Under the pieces are notes generated by a model that saw only the letters and a list, made by a program, of their open reading frames with translations, did no database searches and was not told the DNA's origin. The translations under genes and the position numbers were made by a program. From Syngnathus acus (lineage: Eukaryota; Chordata; Actinopteri; Syngnathiformes; Syngnathidae): a DNA stretch of 64,000 nt. Each line of letters starts with the position of its first letter. Within the stretch, counting starts at the first letter, position 1. Below are positions 11,801 to 23,700 of the stretch, in pieces. The stretch lies in contig NC_051094.1 of the NCBI RefSeq assembly GCF_901709675.1, positions 2,150,501-2,214,500 of the forward strand, written 5' to 3'.

Positions 11801-14800
11801 GGTTGACAGTCATAATGGTCCTTCGAAAGAAGCTATGAATACAATGCGGCCCGTGAAAAAAATGAGTTTGACACCCCTGCACTAAAGAAACAATTTTAGC
11901 GTTTGGATTGCTGTATTTGTTAGCTAGCACAATAGTGTTGAAAGTAGTTGGTTGATGGTATGGTATGTTGATATGGCAGTGATTCATATATTATTATTAT
12001 AGATACATATTATTTTAGGAGTAATATAAAGTCAATCTTTCAATAACTTTACTACCCTACTGACCATCATGTTATTCCAGCTGCCGAGCTGTCGAATCTA
12101 TTCATCATGCACACACTCATAAATTATTTTTTTGTTGATAATCCCCATGCATGCATTCAGTACACAAGGTGCCGTCCTCTTTTGTCCACCTGTCTCCACC
12201 CAGGAGCATTTCATCAAGCTGAGGTGTTTGTGTGCCAGATTTTCCACATGTTCATGCATGAGTGGGAATGGGTGTAAAGTTACGGGTCAGATGAACACGC
12301 ACCTGGCAAAACACCAAGCGTGCACACGTACAGGTGATATCCTCACTCGAGGGGGAACCAAGAGTAGAGAAGAAGAAGTGACAAAAACTCCCTTCTGTTT
12401 TTTGTCACTTCTCTGTGAATCCATCTGTCAGGAGTGACATGCGTGACACTGAAGTTGGTGAAAGCTGATCTGTTGAAATCTATACGTCTGATGGTTTGAC
12501 TTGGAGATTACAAAATGTGTGACCCCATGCTTTTTTTTTCCTCATGCTCAATCCTAACCACCCCCTTCAAATGTCAACCCCCTAGAGCTCAGGTGGTTTT
12601 CATATCATGACTTGCATAATTGTGTAAGAAAAAGAAAACTTCTTTCCAATGGTTTGTGTGTGAAAGAACATATTTTGCATATTTTGCAAGCTGCCCTCAG
12701 GCCTGTTTGTAATACTTTACACTCTTAGAATGAGATCGTGTAGTTACTCCCCAGCGATACACTCATATTTTTTTTACAACGCTTATTTAGTTTCTCATCA
12801 CATTGCATTCAGCCTTAAGTTTGTAGAAAACAAAAATGGTAAAAAAAAAACGTATTACAAAAAAAAAATGCAGAATCACATCAGGCATAAATATTCATTT
12901 TCAAAATATTTTTTCGTGCGCAAACTTCAAACTCTCGACTTTCCAACTGGACGAGGAGGGATTGAGCGTCCCTGTTGTCAGGGGTGGGCATTCAATGAGT
13001 GCGGACGTTGGCAAGGCTCGTAAAGTAAAAGCGCACTTAAGTCAAAAAAAGGAGCACGTGTGAGACAAAATGCTGGGTGGTCCTCAGAGAATGTGAGGCT
13101 GATGAAGAGCTGGAGGAGGAGAGCACAGGTGGATACAAGGAAGCAAAGATTAGATTGAGGGAGAAAAATGTAAACATAGGTTGTTTATATGGAAATAGTT
13201 AAAGATAAGATGTTTTAATGATGCAATTTAGGGTGTGTGTGTGGATGTGCAGTGTGGGACAACATGTACAGGAAATGCCAGTGTAATCCCAGCAGCCTCC
13301 AATTTTAGAGAGTTTATCACGTCTTTTTCCTCTTTCTTCCTTTCTCCCATTCATCCTTCATTTCCTCCTCTTCATCGCCCCCCCTTTCCTTAAAGGTACT
13401 GCGCTCAGACAGGAGAAGTCAACCTGTCACTTAAAACGCAGTCTCGTGGATTCTACCTCGAGGCCAAATATGTCCGCCAAGTTTCGCATTAGATTACTCG
13501 GAAGGAAACGTGTCAGATGGATAATTGGTCCTTTTGGCGCTAATCTTGCGCAATCACAGGCCTCTGTGTTAATTGAGGATTAATTCATTGCTCAAACACA
13601 AGCGCCACTGTTGGAACGATCTCACTTGGCACGCACAGCTTTCAGCTGACCAAGATGAATCAATTCTGATCATATAATATCTCCTCTGTAAATTGGCAGC
13701 AAGTTTCAACCCGTTCAAAAATGGCTTCTATTCAAACTATGCATTCCTTCTGCCATGCTCTTTGTATCCCCCACCCTCTGCATCAAGAAGACCCTTCTCC
13801 TCTCACTGGATCTTGGCACTCGTTTCTTTTCTTTGTCCGCTTCTAAACACTTTATAGTTTTTTTTTCAGGCGAGGAATACCCTCACAGCTCAATAATAAC
13901 GATTTTGGTTTTCGTCGTCACACGCTGTTCTCTCTTACAATCTTGCATCAATTTGCTAATCCCCGCCCCTCCCAAAAAGACAATTTTCCCAAAAAAGCCT
14001 CTGCGGTCCGTTAATGGTCTCCAGGGGATGATGATATGTACTCCGCCCAGTCAAATATCAGTCACTGTGAATCAATGGGTGGAGCACAGCTCTTCAAACA
14101 CATTGACGTAATGGTGGTTTATCTGTTTTCATATTCATCTGAATTTCAATGAACGAGCCTTTTTTGTGGCGGTAAAGTACAACTTTAACTTAAGGAAACT
14201 CATCTCATTCACTCATTGGCAGCAATTTTTAACTCAGCTGGTAGTGATGGAAAATTGTTTTTCAATGCAAACGACCTGAAACTAGTCTGCAGTCAGTCCG
14301 TCTAAAGAATGTGAAGCATTTTTTTTTTTAATGCCAAAGGTTGTTAAACGTACTGCCATCAGACAACAGGACTTGCTGTACTTCTCAGCGAGTTGCAAGA
14401 CTTAAAAAGTAGGTTGTATTTTGTGGCTCCTTTTACCGACTTGATACACGTTTCATCATTTTGAGTTGCCCTTTGGGAATCCACGGCCGTATGTTTCCAC
14501 TCTGGCTGGAGAGGCCCCCTGTCCGATAGCTTGCGAGGATTACCGCGTGTTCGGCACACCTGATTCCATGCTAAGAGGGCCCCGACATGCTTCACACGTG
14601 TTCTCTCTCGCTATTTCACAAGCCTTCTGTTTACCTGCACAATCTCTCTCGCCTTTGCACCCCTTACCGACTTTTTCTCTGCTCTTTTCACCGGATGCGG
14701 GTCAGTGATGTTTTTCCACACAATCTGTTGGCAGCCAGGCTTTGACAGCCGTGTTTCATCAGCTCATTCAAGGGGATAAAAGAGGTGAAAAGAAAATGGC

Positions 14801-17800
14801 TGACTTCAACGTGGATGGATTTTAAGCTGGACAATCAGTTTGCCATAAGCAAAACATGTGCCGGTGTATCGTATTGTTTAACAACACGCTTGCCCTTTGA
14901 CCTCTAGAGGCTCCCTGTAACTTACTTTGATTGAAAACAAGCATATTTTGTCCAGTGGCACGAATAAATCAGCTCCATTGCTCTGTTATCTAAGTTTACT
15001 TAGTCCGACCATATTTCTGTATAGTCCAGACAGAGGAATGAATGCGCTTAATGGACTCGCCACATAGACACGACGTTATATGAGTCACAGGGGGGATTAC
15101 ATGAGTAACACAGTGGACGAAAAGAGGAAAGACATGCAATGATTTAGGCAAGATTTTTTTTTTGCCCATGTTTGGAGAAAGGAAATGAGCTTTGTGTGCC
15201 GTTGGGGACGTCTCAGACTTCCACGGAAACACAGACAGCGAGGTAGACTAACGGCTAAAAATAGCGCTAGGATCTCAGGTCGGCAATTAAAGTATGAAAG
15301 GGTGACCAGGTTTGAGGGTGCGAAGGGAGAGATAAAAATGACATTCATGCAATAGTTGATTTAATTTAATTTATGAGCAGGATGTAAGCATTGAATGTGA
15401 ATGCAGCATTCACAGGAGCTACCTTGCTAAGCTAGCAAGCTAACACAATAGCTAAAGCGCAACATTTTGTTTTATCATCATCAAACTATTACAACTAAAA
15501 AGCAGGATATTTCAGCAATTGATTTCTTAACAGAACTTTATAAAGGATTACCGTAATTTTCGGACTATAAGTCGCACCGGAGTATAAGTCGCACCAGCCA
15601 TAAAATGCCCAAAAAAGTGAAAAAAAACATATATATGTATATAAGTCGCTCCTGAGTATAAGTCGCCCCCCCACCCAAACTATGAAAAAAACCGCGACTT
15701 ATAGTCCGAAAATTACGGTAATCATTTCACTGAAGAACAAAAACATCCATATTAACTTAAATATTACTCCTCCGCCCAGACCCAATCCATAAAAAAACGA
15801 TGTAGTCCCTATCCAAAAATACCATTAAAGTCGTCCGTTTCAAAAAGAGTAACTTTATGTTTTGGCAAGTTGTCCATTTTCAAGTTCAAGTTACCAAATC
15901 TGGTTTCTAACTTTATGTGATGGACTGATATTTATTTTGGCAGATCTTTTTTTTCCCATGTAGAGGTCATCAATCAATAAGATGGCATGAATGAATTGTA
16001 TGGGTCAACCTGAAAGATTTTCTGTCACAGACTGAGAAATATGTGTTACAAAGCATGAGCATGAGGATTTACTTTACGGGCGCAGCTCGAAGATATAAAA
16101 CTAGATTAAATACATGTGGTGGTTGAGGTTGGAAAAAAGAATTGTGTAATTTATGGAAAATAGGCATAACATGGACCGTCAATCTGATTTCTGCTTTCTG
16201 CAGAGAAAATTTTCGTCCTTTATTCGTTTTGACCATCTGTTTCTGTTATGTTCATCTTGAAATTGTATCGAGGACGGCCGCGTGCATTACACGGACGTAT
16301 TACAGGGGCTCTCGTGGTCCAAAACAAACCATCCTCATTGTTACTGGCCCGTGCACATGTGCTCGAGTACGGACTGTGTTTGTGTTCTTCTCGCTGAGAT
16401 GAACGCAAATTTGTTCCTAGTCGAAAAGTTCCGACGGTGGTAGCCGTGCACTCGCATATTTCATTTATTGTTGTTAAAATGATGACATCATGGTGTTTTC
16501 CTCGCCCTCTTCTGTTCTCGTCTCGTCTTCCTCTCTCCTGAGGTCATAGCTGGCTCAGTGATACGGTTTCTCTGTTTTTGCCATCAGCAAAGCTACATTT
16601 ACTACATCTTCTGCGTGTATTTTTAGGAAGATTTTTTTTTTGGAAGTTGCTTCGTCACGGTTTCTTATGCGTATTCGCGGTAATCATTGGTGGTGCGTAA
16701 AAAAAGTAAACAAGAGTAAATACAGGGCTTTAAAAAGGCTCAGAAGGATTAAGCTTGGCAACAACTTTTGACTTCTTCCATTTTTATAGTCATATAACAC
16801 CGAAGAAACGGAAATGTTTGATTTATTGCTGGGATTTTTCTTGCATGCTTGTTCATTACTTGTAATTTCTTTTCCAGCTTTCTCAAGAACGTTTTATGTG
16901 TATATTACCGGACCAAACTAGGCACAAAAACAGCTTCCATATTTTTTTCGATTCTTTTTTTGGAGTTGGCTTTTGCATCATCAACCATAGCTTATTATGG
17001 AAAAGCTTTCTTAGAAAGGAAACAATACAAGAGCCTGGATTTTATTTTGAGAAGATATACAGTAAATAGAAACCGAATCGTTTCACATCTCGGGTAGAAT
17101 AATTAGTCCTCGACATCACGTTGTTGACTGTAGGTGGAGAATGTGCACGTGGACTTAAGACTCCCTCAGACGCACGCTGACTTTTTGACTAAGCACAACT
17201 GCTTGTCACCAATGACCTTCTGGAATGTCTCGAGTTGTAAGGATCAGTGGATTGGAGTCTTAATTCGGATGGTTTTACATTAGTGGCGTGTGTTTTTACG
17301 CCTGATTGCTGGAAATATTTGAAGCGTGGTAGAGACTCTTAAAGAATGCCGTCTGGAGGACGATCATTCACTTCATAACTTTCTGCTGATTGACAGCTCG
17401 CGTCTTTCTGTTATCAAACCTCAAATATGCGCTCGTGAACCAACGCTGACATGATCAATGTTGCACTTTAGCCTGTTCCTTGCCTTATTGGCCAGACATC
17501 CACGCGACTCGTTTGTCACTTTGAGGATTCCACCGTCGTGTTTTGAAAAGTTCATTCAACTGTACGGCAGCTCCACAAATTGCAGTCTCCAAAACATCCA
17601 ATAAGAATAAATCAACGTCTGTTTTCAAGGCATTCCATTCAAATGAACATTGTACCAGTCGTGGAGGCAAGATTTATTCGTGCTGTCGTAGATTAGTATC
17701 ATTCTGCCCTATAAATCTGTGTACTCTGTAAATATTAATAATTACCAGCGCAGCAATAAAATGAAAAATCTGTAAGAAGACGCTTACTTGCATCTTCTTG

Positions 17801-20750
17801 CCCTGTGCTTGCAGAACACTTGGTAAAGCAAACAACATGGTAATTGTGTTCACACACACAAAAATACACTTATTGACTTTGGTCGGCCTTTGTTCATTGT
17901 GCACTGACCTTTTATATCAAGATGCTAATTACTAAGGCTGTTATTGTGGGAATGCTCAGAAACAAGCGATGACTGTTGTCTGTCAAATAAATGTTTTCAT
18001 TTCCTATTATTATCATTCTCATTATTTTATTATTTTTATTATTATTATTATTCCTATTATTATTCTCATTATTTTATTATTTTTATTATTATTATTTTTA
18101 TTATGATCTTGTTATTTTATTATTTTAAATGATGTATTACAGGGATGGGAAACTGGCTCTGTTTGTTGATGTATTTCCACATTTTATGGTCGTATTCAGT
18201 TGATGCCAACATTGCAAGTTGATGTTTTTTTTTTTTTTACAGTAGTTCCATCAGGCAAAATAGTTTGTAGAAATACTTTCTCATGCTACTCACACACGCA
18301 CACACACAGCTCCTTCACCTTTGACCCATCGTTATAGCTGCCGGTGGCCTTGTGCACTCGCTATGCAGCTCCAGATGTTATTGACATTCCCTCAGGAGTC
18401 GGAGGGAAAAAATTTACTGACGAATGCAGACGCGCACATTCCAGTAAACGTTCAACTCAAGATTAATGAGTTACGTTGATATTTATGCTCTCACTCCACG
18501 AGGGATACCCGCCGAACGCACATTCGTCCTTGTCGGAGCGCTTTTGTGCCAACTTAGTGATGTTTAACGGAAAACGAAGAAGCGTTCCGATACTTGCCAA
18601 AAAATGTTTTGACTCACTTTTATCCATTTTGATGCTTAGTTGCGTCTGATCTTTGAGCATAAACACATTTTCCTCTCGTGGTCCAACGTTTGACAGGCTG
18701 ACGTTTTTACCTGCAACACGTCACAACCTGCTTTTACTCCAACTTTGAGAAGTCATCAAAGCACAGATGATGATAGATGGCTCCACTATTTGTGCTCACT
18801 GCCAAAAATGGCTGTGATGAATTTTTCAAAGTCACTTCTTTTAGCAGACGTTTTGCAATGCTAGCTAACAAACGCACGTTGAGAAAAAAACGCAGCCAGC
18901 AGACAAAACACGAGTTGCATACGTTTTCAAATGCGACCCGTCTACCCGATCACATCTCTTCGTCAACATGCCGGATGTCTTTGTCTCATATTCTGACCTC
19001 TTATGTGTCTTTGTGTCCACAGGGCTTTATTCGTATACGAAGGCCTCACCAACAAGCTGAAACTTGCTGACTCGGGGGGTAAGTTTGACCGTCCTATCTA
19101 AATATGTCACAAATACACATTTTGCATTCCTAAGCAGCTTAACTTTGGCCTGGGAAGAGTTCAAGTGCCCGCATGTGTCCTACTTTTTCATGTGTGTGTG
19201 TGTGTGTGTGTAAGTGGGCGGTGTTGCAGAGTTGTCCACCAAGTTCCACTCATCTAAACCACAATATGGACTGTGCAGAGTGGGAAGTGCAGACACGGGA
19301 GGCCCTCGCGTCGCTATGATTGTCTGGGTAAAAAAACTAAAACATAAAAATACACACACACAAAAAAAGTGAGATGTTCTGACAGAATCCGATTACCGTA
19401 TTTTCCGGACTATAAGGCGCACCTAAAAACCTCCAATTTTCTCAAAAGCCGACAGTGCGCCTTATAGTCCGGTGCGCCTTATATATGGACCAAATTCCTA
19501 AATTTAAACTGGCCCGAAGCATTGTGTCATGAAATCAATCATAAGTGGCCCGCTGAAGACTATGAATCATGAATCAAAAAGACTATGAATCATTATTTTG
19601 TGATTATAACGTAATTTGTTGCGTCTGAAGTTGAAATAAAAAAGATAAAATGGAGAATGATTTGATTTGGATTAAAAATCTGACATGATGCATTAATGGT
19701 GCGCCTTATAGTCCGGTGCGCCTTATATAAGGATAAAGTTTTAAAATGGGCCATTCATTGAAGGTGCGCCTTATAGTCCGGTGCGCCTTATAGTCCGGAA
19801 AATACGGTACTCTTTTCGCAACACAGAAGTAAAAAAAAGTGGAGTGACTAGAAGTTTTAATGTGACAAGTGTTGTGGTGTACAATTGTACGGCAGTATTT
19901 TGGTTATTTAATATTTTTTTAATTAATTTAACAGTTATTTAATACAAATCTACCCGTAATTCCATTCAAAACATTCCTCATTGAAACGAATGACATGTCT
20001 TATTTATGTTGCTTTCAGTTTGTCCTCCTTAAATCTTCCCGGGATCATGGTACGGAATAAACATGAGCGTTTGCATCCTGTGTTTGTTTGCAGGTTGGTG
20101 AACATGTGGAAGAATACCGCAGGACGGAATGTGCCGGACACATTCCAGCCATCAAACACTTCTTCAAGGTTCAGTAGAGTCAATTGTTCTTAATTTTGAA
20201 GATCGTTTCAAGGTGAACATCAAATCAATTTAGTAATTGTGTCTGACTTATAGAGGCTTCGGAATGCACCAAAGAGTGCTCGTTTCTCCAAATTGTCTCC
20301 AAGGAGAGACATTTTTCAGGCTTTGTTCTCTATATTTACGCACTCAAGTTGACTGGGTATTGTTTTGTAAGTTTCCTGTGTCGACTGCACTTCCTGTCCT
20401 ATTCCTGCGTCGGTGGTATGCGGCCGGCGCTGAGAGATACCGGGCGAACATTTAGGCTAGCCTTGGTGTTGAAAGATTTATCGTTTCTCCTCCTCCTCAC
20501 TCAAAAGGACAGGACGGAGAGAAACAAGAGCGTGAGGATGAGGAAAAGCGCATCAGAAGGAACGGCCCGTCCTATAGTTGCTATAGCATAGCGTCCCCTC
20601 TTGATCAGTTTGTTTAGTAGTGAAGGCGGCTTACCCCGAGGTTTATGAGTTTCCGTGTAAAGGAATCACCATGTCAACTCTGTGGAATGTTTGTTGTTGT
20701 TTTTGTCAAGTCTGGACCATTGTGAGTCACCGTCTGAGACCCCCAAGCTT

Positions 20751-20781
<31 letters not shown>

Positions 20782-23700
20782 CCGCATGTGAAACACTGAA
20801 GCAAATTATTTACAAATGTTTACATATTTCAATGCACACATTGAGAATTCGAACCTCTAACCTTTTCCTATGCATTCAAAGCCAAATTTTACTCCAGCAA
20901 GAGTACTTTTGTAAGTAAAAGTAAAAAGCAGTCCGTCAAATAATAACTTGAGTGAGAGTAAAAAAAAAACAAAAAAGTACTGACTGAACAATCTTTTCAA
21001 GTACTGAGTACCTGATGAGTGACTTCCAATTTGTTCTTATTTAAATCTGAGTATGGTGGTTCTCTTTTTACACACAAAAAAAAAATCCAACCATGACCAC
21101 CATGGTAATCAATATTCAAATATTGTAATCTAGTTTTTTTTTGTTTTTTTTTGACGATTAGTTTTTGGAGTCGTTTTTTGGTCTGCTCGCCATTCCATCT
21201 GAAATCTCTTTCCTTCCATCTTCCTTTCTTTCTTTGGATACGGCGTGTCTCGGCTGGCCAAAGGGGGGAGTTGTGTCAAGGCGAGTCCTGGGTGTGTTCC
21301 ATACTCTGCTGCAGTGAAGGCTAACATATGAATAGACTGCAGATGTTTGTATTGTTGCATGTTTCAAACCAAAGAACAGACACAATCCAGGCACCAGGCT
21401 TGGAGATGAAAAAGGTCGATACAAAAAGGCTAAAGAAACAGAAAATGAGCACATGGGACAAGTTGAATATTTTCATAACATTTGTCTTTGACTTTATTAT
21501 AGCTACATTATCGCAGCGTGGCACGAAGCCTCTGTTTTTTTTTTCTTTAGGTGCCACGGGAGAGTTTGTACTCAGTGCCAGTATTGTAGATAAGAAGCAA
21601 GCAGGAAGTACTTTTACTAGTGGTAAAACCGTCATAATCATAAAACCTTTTATTATCAGTGCTGGCAATGTTGTAAATAGCGTCATGCAAGCGTACAATT
21701 TACAAAAGCCATCTTCTGTTATTTGGATAAGATTCATCATGTCTCCGTAAATTATATAAGGCAGTTCTTTTGTTCAGACAGGTAACATCTAAAAGTTTTT
21801 CACTTGTCTGAGCAAAACTTAAAAATGCTTTTCTTAACACTTCCCGTCACTGGCGGAGCTAGAAGAGGGGCCGCGAGGGCACTGCCCCCCCTACAATATC
21901 CTCGGACTCCCCCCCACCATCCAGAAAATTAACTTCAGATTTTTCCAGGAATTTCATTTAAACCCTTTTGAAGATATGAATATTCATCAGCGTCTTCTGA
22001 AGCAACCCTAAGTCCTACATGAGGCTTTTGACATATCGTCAATGACTCCCCTCTACTATCTGTAAACATCCTCACAGCTGAGGAAGACTTTATTTTCCCT
22101 CTTACTCCATCCTCAGTTGCGCAACACTTTGGCCCCGAGTTTGCATAACTTTCGATCCGTCCAAGTGAAAACCACCAGAGGCCCCTTATTTGCTCTCTTG
22201 TTATGGGACTGTGGTGTGCCTGCACGAGCGACCATCCTATGTAACATTCTCTTCACATTTGTCATAGCCTAATTGGCGTCCTCTCCCATGCAGGAGGCGC
22301 ACGTCTTCATTAGTGCGCACAAAGCAGATGACGTGACAGAGGAGAAGATAAGAGCTGAGCTCAGCAAGACCCAAGCTCCTCCTCAGTGGGCCAAGAAGAG
22401 CTCCAGGATCTCAGAAAGGGAGGATATAGTTGTGAGTAGATGGCAATCCTCCTTGTGACCGCTAGATGGGGTCAGAGACTTAACTTTTAAATCATTTGCA
22501 TGGTGGACAGATCTGTCTAGATACATTTGAATATCATTGGAACATTATTTCAGTAATTCCATCCAAAAATGTATTTTATTTTCACTCTTAAGGGTACAAA
22601 CTACAGGAAGACCAATGCTGCAATGGAGATGAGACTCATCAACAGAGACTCTTTTTGGGCACGTGCAGAGGTGTAGCCTTTTTCTCCTACTTTCTTTACC
22701 TAACGACAAAATCATCATACGAGCAGCGCATTTAGCATTTGTCTCCATTTATCAGCGAGAGGAAGAACTGAGGAAAGAAGAGGAGAGGAGACGAGCTGTT
22801 GATGAGAGACGGCGGCTGGAAAGAGAGCGAGTTTTGAAGGAACGCAAGGAATCGGAGGAGAGAGATCGAAAAATGAACGAGAAACTACAGATGATAGAGG
22901 AGCAAAGGTGAAACGAAGGCCCGTCTCCTCTGATTATTTTTTTGTGGCTGCTGTGTGACTGCACACACTTCAAATGTCAAACTTATTTTATTTGTCCTGT
23001 CATGCAGACGAAAGCAGGCGGAACAAGAGGGGGAACTTCGTAGAAAGGAGAAATTTCAATGGGTGAATAAAAAGTTTTTTCTTTTACCGTTTGCTTTTTG
23101 TTTGTGGCTGAGGAAAGTTTTTCATACAAATATTTACTTTAATTACAACTTTGTTTTTTTTAAGAATTCTACACTATTTGCCAAAACTGTTCAGTATCTC
23201 AAAAGACTCGTGTCCATGCCAACAGGAACGACAGCAGAGAGCGCACGAGGAGGACATGAGGGCTCGTCTGAAAAGGAGCGAGTCAATAGAGATGGCTGCT
23301 GTAAGTCAACAGCGTCAATCTATTAAATGCTCCATGTCGGTGACATCTTACGTATTTGTAGGAGGCAGCGGTGTTAGTGTCCCAGCGCTCCATGAACCCG
23401 CGAGAGTTCTTCAGGCAGCTGTCGTCATCGCAAAGTCCAACAAGCCCCGGATCTTCACGTGCTGGTATGTATTTATCAGTCCTTCTCAAGTATTGTTTTT
23501 TGTGACCCCAACTTTTTTTTTTTTCTCGTACTAAAATAAAATGTAATTGCACATCCACTACAGTAGGTGGCAGTGGCACTTGTATTAGCTCTAAGCATGA
23601 AATAAGTGGTCGATACCAAAGCGTCAGTTTACGAGGTGAACCTTTCTGTCCCTTCCAGGCAAACCGTTCCGACGATACCAGCGCAGCCTGACCGACACGG

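Noticed and set aside
21321-21750. Overlapping frames of about 140 codons on both strands in dbnl intron 4
   Set aside because: Mutual antisense shadows without motifs, inside a well-supported intron.
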